Below are positions 16,987-25,682 of a DNA stretch of 25,785 nucleotides, piece after piece (position 1 is the stretch's first letter; every line of letters starts with the position of its first letter). The position numbers and the translations under genes were made by a program. This DNA is from Phycisphaera mikurensis NBRC 102666 (GTDB lineage: Bacteria; Planctomycetota; Phycisphaerae; Phycisphaerales; SM1A02), in the NCBI GenBank assembly GCA_945870475.1, contig CAMBSR010000007.1:1-25785 (forward strand), read 5' to 3'. The notes below the pieces were generated by a model that worked only from the letters and a program-made list of their open reading frames with translations, made no database searches and had not been told where the DNA came from.

Positions 16987-19983
16987 ATGGCAGCCGTTCA
17001 CCGCGTCGAAGTCCGCCCCAAGTCCGGCCAGCGGGATCCCCGTGCCGACGCCGTCATCCGCCAGGCCGCGTCGCTTGGCCTTCCGCGCCCGAGCGCCGCG
17101 CAGCATGCCTCCGTCTACCTCCTGGAGGGTGACCTGTCCGAGGGCCAGGTGCGCCGCATCGCTGACGAGCTGCTCGCCGACCCGGTGACGCAGGTGGCCG
17201 AGCTGCAGGCCCGCGGCACCGTGCGCCCGCGCCTCGATGCGTTGATCGAAGTCCACCCGCTGCCGGGCGTCACCGACCCCGCCGCCGAGAGCGTGGAAGC
17301 GGCCGTGCGCGCCATGTTCGGCACCGCCGTCACGGTCCGCACCGGCGACCGTTACGACCTGGGCGGCGTGCAGCAGTCGGACGCGGCCACCATCGGCGAG
17401 AAGGCCCTGGCCAACGCCGTCATCCATGGCATCCACTCCGAGCCCTGGCACCCCGAGCGCTTCCCCGCAGGCCACGGCTATTCGCTGCGGATCGTCGAGG
17501 TGCCGGTGCGCGACCTCACCGACGCGCAGCTCGAGAAGCTGAGCCGCGAGGCGCACCTCTTCCTCTCGCTCGACGAGATGCGCGCCATCCAGGCGGAGTA
17601 CCGCCGGATCGGCCGCGAACCGCGGGAGATCGAGCTGGAGACGCTTGCCCAGACCTGGAGCGAGCACTGCGTCCACAAGACGCTCAAGAGCACGGTGCGC
17701 TACCGCGAGGACAACCTGGGTGCGGGCCAGCGATCGCTCGCGGCCAGCGCCGCCCCCGGCCGCCCGGGCCATGCCGCCGAGGCCGACGGCTCCGTCACCA
17801 TCCGCAACCTCCTCAAGAGCACCGTGGCCGCAGGCACCTTTGCGCTCATCGACGAGAAGCGCGCCGACCGCATCGACTGGTGCCTCTCGGTGTTCGTCGA
17901 CAACTCGGGCGTCATCGCCTTCGACGAGCACAATGCCGTCTGCTTCAAGTGCGAGACGCACAACCGCCCCAGCGCCATCGAGCCCTACGGCGGTGCGGCC
18001 ACCGGCATCGGCGGCTGCATCCGCGACATCATGGGCACGGGCCTCGGCGCCAAGCCCATCGCCGCCACCGACGTCTTCTGCGTGGCACCGCTCACGGGTA
18101 CCGACGTTCCCGCAGGCTGCCTGCCGCCGCGGCGCATCCTCTCGCAGGTGGTGGCCGGCGTGCGCGACTACGGCAACCGCATGGGCATTCCCACCGTGAA
18201 CGGCGCGGTGTGGTTCGACCCGCGCTACGTGGGCAACCCGCTCGTCTACTGCGGCGTGATCGGCGTGATGCCGCGCACCATGGTGAAGGGCGAGACCCGC
18301 CGCGGCGACCGCATCGTGGCCATCGGCGGACGCACGGGCCGCGACGGCATCCACGGCGCCACCTTCTCGAGCGCCGAGGTGGAGCACGGCCACAGCACGG
18401 AATTCAGCCACGCGGTGCAGATCGGCAACGCCATCACCGAGAAGAAGATGCTCGACGCCATGCTCGCCGCGCGCGACCAGGCGGACGGCCCGCTCTACAG
18501 CGGCACCACCGACTGCGGCGCAGGCGGCTTCTCGAGCGCCATCGGCGAGATGGGCAAGGACGTCGGCGCCACGGTGCACCTCGAGCGCGCGCCGGTGAAG
18601 TACGACGGCCTGAGCCCCACGGAGATCTGGATCTCGGAGGCGCAGGAGCGCATGGTGCTCTCCGTGCCGCCCGCCAAGGTGGACCGCCTGCGCGCCATCT
18701 GCGCGGCGCACGGCGTGGAGCTCTGTGATCTCGGCGAGTTCGGCTCGGCCGACGGCACCATCCGCCTGATGTGGCACGGCACCGAGGTCGGTTCGCTCGA
18801 CACCCACTTCCTGCATGAGGGCGTCCCGATGCCCACGCGCGAGGCGGTGTGGGATGCCGCGTGGAGCGCCGCGCAGGTGCCCGCCGCGGGCAACGGCACG
18901 GGCGTGGGGCCGCGGCTCCTCGACACCACGTGCGCGCTCCTTGCCCACCCGAACCTGGCGAGCAAGGAATGGATCATCCGCCAGTACGACCACGAGGTGC
19001 AGGGCGCGAGCGTGGTGAAGCCGCTCGTCGGTGTCGGCACCGGCGGTCCGTCGGATGCGGCGGTGGTGCATCCGGTGGCTGGTTCGCGCCGCGCGCTCGC
19101 CATCGGCAACGGCCTCGCCACGGGCTGGAGCGCGGACGCCTACGCGATGACCCTCGCGGCCATCGACGAGTGCGTGCGCAACCTGGTCTGCGTGGGTGCG
19201 GATCCCGCGCGTATCGCCATCCTCGACAACTTCTGCTGGCCGTCCTGCGACGACCCGCGCAACATGGGCTCGCTGGTGCGTGCTGCCGAGGCGTGCTACG
19301 ACGGCGCGCTCGCCTACCGCGCGCCGTTCATCAGCGGCAAGGACAGCCTGAAGAACCAGTTCCGCACGCAGGACGGGCGCACCATCATGATCCCGCCGAC
19401 GCTCCTCGTCTCCGGCTTCGGCATCGTGGAGGACGCGGAGCGCGCCTGCACCATGGACCTGAAGTCCGCGGGGAACGTGCTGGTGCTGGTGGGAACCACC
19501 GGCGCACGCATGGGCGGAAGCCACCGTGCCATGCTGGGCGCGTGCGGCCACCCCGATACGCGCCTGCCCGACGTCGATCCCGCGCGCGGCGCGCGCACCG
19601 CGCATGCCGTGGCTGCGTGCATCGCGCACGGCGCGGTCCGTTCGGCGCACGACCCGAGCGAGGGCGGCCTGCTGCCGGCCCTTGCCGAGATGTGCTTCGC
19701 CGGCGGCCTTGGCGCGCGCATCGACCTCTCGCATGTGCCCGTTGCCGGCAGCGATGTCCCGGACGAATGCCGCGCGTTCGCCGAGGATCCGCACCGCTAC
19801 CTGCTGGAGATCGAGCCCTCGAAGCTCGGCACCCTGCAGGCGCACCTCGACGGCATCCCGCACGCGGTGATCGGCACGGTGACGGACGAGCCCACGCTCG
19901 AACTCGTCGGCATCCGCGTCCCGCGCGAATCCACGCCCATCTCCGCGCTGCGTTCGGCGTGGAACACCTCGACCGGAGGATGA
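16987..19983 (+). CDS. purL: Phosphoribosylformylglycinamidine synthase, PurL with fused PurS-like N-terminus
   Basis: The protein is 998 residues; stand-alone PurL is about 720-780. The first ~150 residues hold two PurS-like halves (HRVEVRPKSGQRDPRADAVI and then ALIEVHPLPGVTDPAAESVE). The PurL body follows with AQTWSEHCVHKTLKST, KCETHNRPSAIEPYGG, ATGIGGCIRDIMG and the second-half ISGKDSLKNQF. The enzyme makes FGAM from FGAR, glutamine and ATP in purine synthesis; ammonia comes from PurQ, encoded two bases downstream. The start agrees with the -10 nine bases upstream. This layout lies between the three-subunit form (PurS, PurL, PurQ) and the single-chain form. Confidence 0.95.
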   Translation: MAAVHRVEVRPKSGQRDPRADAVIRQAASLGLPRPSAAQHASVYLLEGDLSEGQVRRIADELLADPVTQVAELQARGTVRPRLDALIEVHPLPGVTDPAAESVEAAVRAMFGTAVTVRTGDRYDLGGVQQSDAATIGEKALANAVIHGIHSEPWHPERFPAGHGYSLRIVEVPVRDLTDAQLEKLSREAHLFLSLDEMRAIQAEYRRIGREPREIELETLAQTWSEHCVHKTLKSTVRYREDNLGAGQRSLAASAAPGRPGHAAEADGSVTIRNLLKSTVAAGTFALIDEKRADRIDWCLSVFVDNSGVIAFDEHNAVCFKCETHNRPSAIEPYGGAATGIGGCIRDIMGTGLGAKPIAATDVFCVAPLTGTDVPAGCLPPRRILSQVVAGVRDYGNRMGIPTVNGAVWFDPRYVGNPLVYCGVIGVMPRTMVKGETRRGDRIVAIGGRTGRDGIHGATFSSAEVEHGHSTEFSHAVQIGNAITEKKMLDAMLAARDQADGPLYSGTTDCGAGGFSSAIGEMGKDVGATVHLERAPVKYDGLSPTEIWISEAQERMVLSVPPAKVDRLRAICAAHGVELCDLGEFGSADGTIRLMWHGTEVGSLDTHFLHEGVPMPTREAVWDAAWSAAQVPAAGNGTGVGPRLLDTTCALLAHPNLASKEWIIRQYDHEVQGASVVKPLVGVGTGGPSDAAVVHPVAGSRRALAIGNGLATGWSADAYAMTLAAIDECVRNLVCVGADPARIAILDNFCWPSCDDPRNMGSLVRAAEACYDGALAYRAPFISGKDSLKNQFRTQDGRTIMIPPTLLVSGFGIVEDAERACTMDLKSAGNVLVLVGTTGARMGGSHRAMLGACGHPDTRLPDVDPARGARTAHAVAACIAHGAVRSAHDPSEGGLLPALAEMCFAGGLGARIDLSHVPVAGSDVPDECRAFAEDPHRYLLEIEPSKLGTLQAHLDGIPHAVIGTVTDEPTLELVGIRVPRESTPISALRSAWNTSTGG
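19975..19980 (+). promoter_or_regulatory. Shine-Dalgarno of purQ
   Basis: GGAGGA lies within the end of purL, 5 bases before the purQ ATG. It fits tight translational linkage of the two subunits. Confidence 0.75.
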
Positions 19984-19985
19984 CT

Positions 19986-20792
19986 ATGGCAGACCACGCA
20001 CCCAAGGCCCTCGTCATCACCGCCGCAGGCATCAACTGCGACCTCGAACTCGCGCAGAGCTTCCGCGACGCCGGTGCGCAGCCCGAGTGCGTGCTGCTCT
20101 CGGAGCTCGTGCGCAACCCGGCGCGCATCGACGGCTACCGACTCATCGGCCTCCCGGGCGGCTTCAGCTTCGGCGACGACATCGCCGCCGGCCGCATCAT
20201 GGGCGCGCTGATCCGCCGGAGCATCTATCCGGCGCTTGCCGCCGCCATCGAGCGCGGCGTTCCGATGATCTGCCCGTGCAACGGCTTCCAGATCGCGGTG
20301 CAGGCAGGTCTGCTTCCCGGCCCGGCCGCGGGCGAGTCGTGGCCCGTGGAGGCTGCATCGCCCACGGTGGCGCTCGCGCAGAACCAGGGCGGCGCGTTCC
20401 GCGACATCTGGACGCGCGTCGAGATCCCCGCGGACACGCGCTGCGTGTGGACGCAGGGGCTTGAGCTCGACGACTCCACCGGCCTGCTGCCCAGCGCGCA
20501 CGGCGAAGGCCGGCTCGTGGCGAGCGATGCTCTGCTCGATGCGCTGGAAGCCAACGGCCAGGTGGCGGTGCGCTACCACGCCGACGATCACTTCAACGGC
20601 AGCATGCGGCGCATCGCCGGCATCTGCGACTCCAGCGGCCTGGTGTTCGGCCTGATGCCGCACCCCGAGCGCTACACGCGCTGGACCCAGCACCCGCGCT
20701 GGACCCGACTCTCGGCGCACCAGCGCCATGGCGAGCCGCTCGGCCTGCGGATGTTCCGCAACGCCGTCGAGCGCGTCCTCGTCACTGCCTGA
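19986..20792 (+). CDS. purQ: FGAM synthase glutaminase subunit PurQ
   Basis: The protein is 268 residues, longer than the ~225 of the short PurQ. It is a class I glutamine amidotransferase with nucleophile C98 in PCNGFQ. The oxyanion region is LIGLPGGFSFGDD, and MPHPER near the C-terminus supplies the catalytic His and Glu. It hydrolyses glutamine and passes ammonia to PurL. The gene starts two bases after the purL stop, so the pair is made in fixed ratio. The N-terminus ALVITAAGINCDLELAQSF matches the family. Confidence 0.95.
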   Translation: MADHAPKALVITAAGINCDLELAQSFRDAGAQPECVLLSELVRNPARIDGYRLIGLPGGFSFGDDIAAGRIMGALIRRSIYPALAAAIERGVPMICPCNGFQIAVQAGLLPGPAAGESWPVEAASPTVALAQNQGGAFRDIWTRVEIPADTRCVWTQGLELDDSTGLLPSAHGEGRLVASDALLDALEANGQVAVRYHADDHFNGSMRRIAGICDSSGLVFGLMPHPERYTRWTQHPRWTRLSAHQRHGEPLGLRMFRNAVERVLVTA

Positions 20793-20798
20793 ACCACC

Positions 20799-20816
20799 GT
20801 TCCGCCACGGCGGAAC
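20799..20816. repeat. Inverted repeat between purQ and the oxidoreductase gene
   Basis: GTTCCGCC-AC-GGCGGAAC is a perfect inverted repeat just after the purQ stop. Without a U-tract it may act as a partial terminator or mRNA processing point inside the operon. Confidence 0.45.
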
Positions 20817-20836
20817 CCCACGCGCCCTGTGCGCCG

Positions 20837-20842
20837 AAGGAG
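20837..20842 (+). promoter_or_regulatory. Shine-Dalgarno of the Gfo/Idh/MocA gene
   Basis: AAGGAG lies 5 bases before the ATG at 20848. No -10-like hexamer sits close to this start, which fits an internal operon gene. Confidence 0.75.
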
Positions 20843-20847
20843 ACACG

Positions 20848-21885
20848 ATGACTGCTTCCAGCACTGCCACCCTCCGTTGTGGCGTCGTCGGCGTCGGACG
20901 CATGGGACGCCACCATGCGCGCCTCTGGACGCAGGTGGAGGGTTGCGATCTCGTCGGCGTGGTCGATTCGAGCGCCGAGCGCCGGCAGCAGGTGATCGAC
21001 CAGTACGGCGGTGCAGGGCACGCCGAGGTGGACGCACTCATCGAAGCAGGCGTTGATGTGGTGACCATCGCCACGCCCACCGTGCATCACCGCGCGGCCG
21101 CGGAGAAGCTGCTTGCAGCGGGCGTGCATTGCCTGATCGAGAAGCCGCTCGCCCCCACGCCTGCCGAGGCGCGCGTCATTGCCGACGCCGCCGCCAAGAG
21201 CGGCGCCATGCTCCAGGTGGGCCATGTGGTGCGCTACGACCCGGTGATGGTGGCCGTCCGCAAGCTCGGCCTGGTGCCGCGCTTCGTGGAAGTGGACCGC
21301 GTCAGCCCCATGACCTTCCGCAGCGTCGACGTGGGCGTGGTGCTCGACATGATGATCCACGACATCGACGTCCTCCTCATGCTCTTCGGCGCGGAACCCG
21401 TGGAAGTGCGTGCCAGCGCCGTGAGCGTGCTTGGCGAGGCCGAGGACGTCTGCAACGCGCGCCTGGAGTTCCCGCGCATGGCCGACGGCTACACGCCCGT
21501 GGCCAATGTCACGGCCAGCCGCATTGCCATGAAGACCGAGCGCAAGATCCGCGTCATGAGCGACGACACCTACGTCAGCGCCGACTTCGTGGACCGCAAG
21601 GGAACCGTGGCTCGCAAGGGTCCCAACGCCTCCAAGATCTCCGAGGTCCGCGAGCTCCTCAAGCAGGGCGCCGACCTCAGCCACCTCAACTTCCTGGATC
21701 TCCTGCAGGTGGAGCCGCTCGGCGTGGATGCCGGCGAACCGCTCAAGCTGCAGGCCGAGGACTTCATCGACGCCATCCGCACGGGCCGCCGGCCGCTCGT
21801 GGATGCGGAGGACGGATTCGCGGCCGTGCGCACCGCCGATCGCATCGTCGCCGCGGCGCGGGCCGCGGGTTCGCGCATGGTCTGA
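20848..21885 (+). CDS. Gfo/Idh/MocA-family NAD(P)-dependent oxidoreductase
   Basis: The protein is 345 residues. The Rossmann start CGVVGVGRMGRHHARL binds the nucleotide, LIEKPLAPTPAE carries the family E-K-P (E98-K99-P100), and MMIHDIDVLLMLFG contains the conserved His-Asp region. The family oxidises or reduces sugars and inositols. Enzymes with the GVGxxGRHHAR start include some acting on nucleotide sugars in lipid A or glycan pathways, but nothing here fixes the substrate. It lies 55 bases after purQ with a clear Shine-Dalgarno, and 40 bases before the FAD protein. Confidence 0.9.
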   Translation: MTASSTATLRCGVVGVGRMGRHHARLWTQVEGCDLVGVVDSSAERRQQVIDQYGGAGHAEVDALIEAGVDVVTIATPTVHHRAAAEKLLAAGVHCLIEKPLAPTPAEARVIADAAAKSGAMLQVGHVVRYDPVMVAVRKLGLVPRFVEVDRVSPMTFRSVDVGVVLDMMIHDIDVLLMLFGAEPVEVRASAVSVLGEAEDVCNARLEFPRMADGYTPVANVTASRIAMKTERKIRVMSDDTYVSADFVDRKGTVARKGPNASKISEVRELLKQGADLSHLNFLDLLQVEPLGVDAGEPLKLQAEDFIDAIRTGRRPLVDAEDGFAAVRTADRIVAAARAAGSRMV

Positions 21886-21925
21886 CGCACGATTCCAACT
21901 CACTACGACGGCACCGACTCCACCG

Positions 21926-23410
21926 ATGACCAGCACCGCTCCCCAACTTCCCGCGTGGTCCGACGTGGTTCCCGCCGACACCGACGTCACCGTCGTGGGT
22001 GGTGGTTTCAGCGGCCTCATGACGCTCGTCCACCTCTGCCGCGCACTGCCCGGCGGGCGATTCGCGGTGATCGAGCGTCGTCCGCTGCCGCGCCCGGGCA
22101 TCGCCTACGGCGGCTGCGACCATGGGCACCTCCTCAACGTTCCCGTGGCCCGCATGGGAGCGTTCCCGGATGACCATGGGGCCTTCCAGCGCTGGCTTGA
22201 CGCGCATCGACCCGGCGAGTTCGCCGGGCATGACTTTGCGCCCCGCATGCTGTTCGGCGAGTACCTCGTCGAGACGGTGGCCGGCGAGATCGCCCGGTCC
22301 GGTGCGCGCGTCTGCCTGGTGCGAGATTCCGTGGTGCACGTTGAGCAGATGCCCTCTGGCGTGGAACTGATGCTTGCTTCCGGCCGCGCCACGGTGGCGC
22401 GCTCGGTGGTGATCGCTCCCGGCCTGCCGCCGTCGCGTGCGCCGTGGGCGCGCGTCGACCATGGCGTCTCCCGGCTGGCGCTCGTTGCGAACCCCTGGGA
22501 ACCGGGGGCATTCACGCTCCCGGACCAAGCCGTGGAAGTCCTGGTCGTCGGCAGCGGCCTGACCGCCATCGACGTCGTGCAGGGCCTGCGCCGTGCCGGC
22601 CATCGCGGCCTCATCCGCATGGTGTCGCGCCACGGGCGCCTGCCGCTCCCGCACGCGGCACCCGGCGAGTCGCCGCTCGCGCTGCCTCTCGAGCACTTTA
22701 CCGGCGGACCGACGCGCGTCCTCGCCGCGCTCCGCAAGGCAGCGCGCGAGCGCATGGCCGCGGGCATGTCGTGGCAGGTGGCGCTCGACTCCATCCGCCC
22801 GCACGTCACCGCCATCTGGAAGTCGTGGTCCGTGCAGGAGCGGCGCCGATTCCTCCGCACTGCGCGCGCGCTCTGGGAAATCCACCGCCACCGGGCCCCC
22901 AGGCAGGTGCTTGCCGACATGGAGGCGCAGCTGGCGGCCGGCACGCTGACGCTCGAGCACGGGGACCTTGCCGCGCTGCGGCCCGCTCCACAAGGCGCCA
23001 TCGATGCGGAGATCCGCTCGGCGGGCGGCAAGGTGCATGCGTATCGCGTCGCGCGCGTCTTCAACTGCATCGGCCCCGGCATGAGCGTGCGCGACACCGT
23101 CGACCCGATGCTCAGCTCGCTGTTGCGCTCCGGGCTCGCTTCCGCCGACGAGGTCGGCCTGGGCCTGCGCTGCGACGCCGATGGCCGTCTCCTTGACAGC
23201 CACGGCACGGCGGACGAGCGCCTGCTTCTCGTCGGCGCGCTGCGGCGCGGCGACCTGTGGGAATCGACGGCAGTCCCCGAGCTTCGCGTGCAGGCGGCGA
23301 ACGCGGCCCGCGCCGCTGCCGAGCTGGTGGCGCGCGAGTCGCCCGCGGCTGCCGCGGCGAGCAGCGCTCCGTCATCCCCCGAGGCGGGAATCCCCGCGGG
23401 CTGCGGCTGA
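21926..23410 (+). CDS. FAD/NAD(P)-binding protein (NAD_binding_9 / COG4529 type)
   Basis: The protein is 494 residues. VTVVGGGFSGLMTLVHL (from residue 21) is an FAD-binding Rossmann motif, PGIAYGGCDHGHLLNVP is typical of the family, and VLVVGSGLTAIDVVQGL (around 205) is a second dinucleotide site. FNCIGPG near the C-terminus is also familiar. Members resemble hydroxyacylglutathione-independent oxidoreductases and monooxygenase-like proteins of unknown substrate. The last ~25 residues are Ala/Ser/Pro-rich. The stop TGA shares its last base with the next ATG, so translation is coupled to endonuclease IV. No clear Shine-Dalgarno precedes the ATG; the start is chosen by homology. Confidence 0.85.
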   Translation: MTSTAPQLPAWSDVVPADTDVTVVGGGFSGLMTLVHLCRALPGGRFAVIERRPLPRPGIAYGGCDHGHLLNVPVARMGAFPDDHGAFQRWLDAHRPGEFAGHDFAPRMLFGEYLVETVAGEIARSGARVCLVRDSVVHVEQMPSGVELMLASGRATVARSVVIAPGLPPSRAPWARVDHGVSRLALVANPWEPGAFTLPDQAVEVLVVGSGLTAIDVVQGLRRAGHRGLIRMVSRHGRLPLPHAAPGESPLALPLEHFTGGPTRVLAALRKAARERMAAGMSWQVALDSIRPHVTAIWKSWSVQERRRFLRTARALWEIHRHRAPRQVLADMEAQLAAGTLTLEHGDLAALRPAPQGAIDAEIRSAGGKVHAYRVARVFNCIGPGMSVRDTVDPMLSSLLRSGLASADEVGLGLRCDADGRLLDSHGTADERLLLVGALRRGDLWESTAVPELRVQAANAARAAAELVARESPAAAAASSAPSSPEAGIPAGCG

Positions 23411-25281
23411 TGCTCGTTGGCAGCCACCTGAGCATCGCGGGCGGGATGCACCTGGCAGTGGAGGCGGCCGTGCGCCTCGGCCTCGACTGCGTGCAGGTGT
23501 TCACCAAGAACCAGCGCCAGTGGAAGGTGAAGCCACTGGCGGACGACGAAGTGGCCTCCTTCCGCGCCGCCGTGAAGGCCGCCGGCTGGGACCGTCACCC
23601 CGAGCGCCGCCTGGTGAGCCACAACAGCTACCTGGTGAACCTGGCATCGCCCGATGCTGCATCTCGCGCCAAGAGCCGTGCGCTGCAGATCGAGGAGACC
23701 GAGCGCTGCGAGCGCCTGGGCATCCCGTCGTGCGTGATGCACCCGGGCGCGCACCTCGGCACCGCACGTGACACCAAGGACGAGGCCGCCGGCATCAAGC
23801 GCCTGGCCGCCGAGCTCGACGCCATCCATCGCGCAACGAAGGGCTACGCCACGGTGACGTGCATCGAGAACACCGTCGGCAGCGGCACCAACCTCGGCGG
23901 CCCGCTCGAGCACCTCGCGCGCATCCGCGATTCCGTCAAGGATCCGGAACGCGTCGCGTTCTGCTTCGACACCTGCCACGCCACGGCCTTCGGGCACGAC
24001 ATGTCCACGGCCGCGGCGGCCAAGGCCTTCTGGCAGCGGTTCGAGTCGGTCGTCGGCAAGGAACACATCCGCGTCTTCCATCTCAACGATTCCAAGGGCG
24101 CGCTCGGCTCGCACCTCGATCGGCACGAGCACCTCGGTACCGGCGCCTGCGGCACGGCGGCATTCGCAGCGATCGCGCATGCCCGCGCCTTCAAGGACGT
24201 CCCGATGATCATGGAGACGCCCAAGGAAGGGAAGCTCCGCGGCCGCGATCCCGACCGCGCCAACGCGGCGTGGCTGCGCGCGCTGTCCGTGGCATTCCTG
24301 GCCTGCGTGCTGCTCCCCGCGCTCGGCGGTTGCCGCCCGTGGGCGAAGCCCGACGCCGAGATCATGGCTGCGCGCCACGGTGCACTCGCGCCCACGCCCG
24401 AGGAGGCCGAGCGCCTGCGCAAGGCCCAGGACGTGGCGCAGCGCGGTGACTACCAGGAGGCCCTCAACGACTTCCGCGCGCTCATCGCCGAGAACCCGCG
24501 CCTCGCGTCTGCGCAGGTGGGCGCCGGCGCTATGACCCTGCAGCAGGGCGACCTCCGCGCCGCCCAGCGCGCCTACGAGGCGGCCATCGTCGCCGACCCG
24601 AAGAACGTCGAGGCGTACCTCGGCCTCGGCCGTACGCACGCCGCCGCCGGCCGCGACGACGAAGCCGTCACGTGCTACCGCAAGGTGCTGGTGCTGAACC
24701 CCTCCGACCTGCGCGGCGTGCAGGGGCTGGCCGATTCGCTCGAGCGCACCAACCAGCAGGCCGCCGCCATTCCGTTCCTCGAGCGCCTGGCCGCCGATGC
24801 CGGCGCCGATTCCGAGACGTGGACGCGCGTGGGCCGCGCCTACCTGGTGTCCGGCCGCGCCTCGGAGGCCAGCGCCGCATTCGAGGAAGCCGTGGCGCTC
24901 GGCGAGGTGGCCGAGGGCACCATGGACGGACTGATCGCCGCGTACACGGCAGAGCTTCGCTATTCCGAGGCCGCGAGCGCCGCCGGCGAGTTCGCACGGC
25001 GCTGGCCATCGGCCGCTGCCAGCGAGCGGTCCGCGTGGCTCTCGTTCCGCGCCGGCGACTACGACCGATCGATCGTGGCCTACCGCCGCGCCACCGAGCA
25101 GGACCCGCGCAGCATCAAGGCGTGGAACGGCCTCGGCGTCTGCGCGCTCAACTCCTGGCTCCTGAGCGACCGCCTCGACGGCACCGCGCGCGAGGAGGCC
25201 CGCCACGCCTTCGAGCGCAGCCTGGAAGTGGAATCGGCCCAGCCGCAGGTGGAGAAGCTCCTCCGCACCTACGCGCCCTGA
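23410..25281 (+). CDS. nfo: Endonuclease IV fused in frame to a TPR domain with an internal lipoprotein-like signal
   Basis: The open frame is 623 residues. Residues 1-290 are a complete AP endonuclease IV, with all nine metal ligands in place (H71, H111, E153, D187, H190, H224, D237, H239, E269) at spacings like the E. coli enzyme. It cleaves abasic DNA in base excision repair. There is no stop after its final helix. Residues 289-308 (LRALSVAFLACVLLPALGGC) look like a lipoprotein signal ending in a lipobox with C308. About seven TPR repeats follow (around 330-615). Either this is one fused protein, or the TPR lipoprotein starts internally at a non-ATG codon (CTG 24274, CTG 24283 or GTG 24289), or a sequence error removed a stop. 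The nfo call is firm; the fusion needs checking. Confidence 0.88.
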   Translation: MLVGSHLSIAGGMHLAVEAAVRLGLDCVQVFTKNQRQWKVKPLADDEVASFRAAVKAAGWDRHPERRLVSHNSYLVNLASPDAASRAKSRALQIEETERCERLGIPSCVMHPGAHLGTARDTKDEAAGIKRLAAELDAIHRATKGYATVTCIENTVGSGTNLGGPLEHLARIRDSVKDPERVAFCFDTCHATAFGHDMSTAAAAKAFWQRFESVVGKEHIRVFHLNDSKGALGSHLDRHEHLGTGACGTAAFAAIAHARAFKDVPMIMETPKEGKLRGRDPDRANAAWLRALSVAFLACVLLPALGGCRPWAKPDAEIMAARHGALAPTPEEAERLRKAQDVAQRGDYQEALNDFRALIAENPRLASAQVGAGAMTLQQGDLRAAQRAYEAAIVADPKNVEAYLGLGRTHAAAGRDDEAVTCYRKVLVLNPSDLRGVQGLADSLERTNQQAAAIPFLERLAADAGADSETWTRVGRAYLVSGRASEASAAFEEAVALGEVAEGTMDGLIAAYTAELRYSEAASAAGEFARRWPSAAASERSAWLSFRAGDYDRSIVAYRRATEQDPRSIKAWNGLGVCALNSWLLSDRLDGTAREEARHAFERSLEVESAQPQVEKLLRTYAP

Positions 25282-25301
25282 CGCGCGGCGCGCCCAGCGC
25301 A

Positions 25302-25307
25302 TACCCT
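25302..25307 (+). promoter_or_regulatory. -10-like TACCCT of queF
   Basis: TACCCT ends 6 bases before the ATG at 25314, matching the hexamer and gap of the small basic protein gene on the other strand. Confidence 0.4.
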
Positions 25308-25313
25308 TCCGCC

Positions 25314-25682
25314 ATGCCTGACCCGAAGCTCCTCGAGTGCTTTCCCGCCCCCTCGGACACGCCGTTCATCATCGAGCACGTGAACGAGGAATTCACCTCC
25401 ACGTGCCCCAAGACGGGCCACCCGGACTTCGGCCGGATCATCCTGCGCTACCAGCCTGCGAAGGTGTGCGTGGAGCTGAAGAGCCTCAAGCTCTACCACC
25501 AGAGCTTCCGCAACGAGGGCATCTTCTACGAGGCGGTCACCAACCGCATGCGCGACGACCTGGCCACGGCCATGCAGCCGAAGTGGATGCAGGTGATCAC
25601 CGAGTGGAAGGGCCGCGGCGGCATCCACAGCCGCATCACGGCGACTTCGGGGCAGGTGCCGCCGGAGTGGGCGCGGGGCTGA
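25314..25682 (+). CDS. queF: NADPH-dependent 7-cyano-7-deazaguanine reductase, short type
   Basis: The protein is 122 residues, the single-domain (type I) form. EEFTSTCPKTGHPDFG holds the catalytic Cys (C31) and Asp (D38). VELKSLKLYHQSFRNEG is the QueF signature that binds the substrate. The enzyme reduces preQ0 to preQ1, the last free-base step before queuosine is placed in tRNA. Other que genes are not adjacent. The start fits homology and the hexamer 6 bases upstream. Confidence 0.96.
   Translation: MPDPKLLECFPAPSDTPFIIEHVNEEFTSTCPKTGHPDFGRIILRYQPAKVCVELKSLKLYHQSFRNEGIFYEAVTNRMRDDLATAMQPKWMQVITEWKGRGGIHSRITATSGQVPPEWARG

Noticed and set aside
16729..19863. 1044-codon open frame antisense to purL
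   Set aside because: Its composition is a complement artefact of purL codons, and the plus strand has clear family motifs throughout.
22105..25302. 1065-codon open frame antisense to the FAD protein and nfo
   Set aside because: It spans two well-supported plus-strand genes and has no recognisable domain or start signal.
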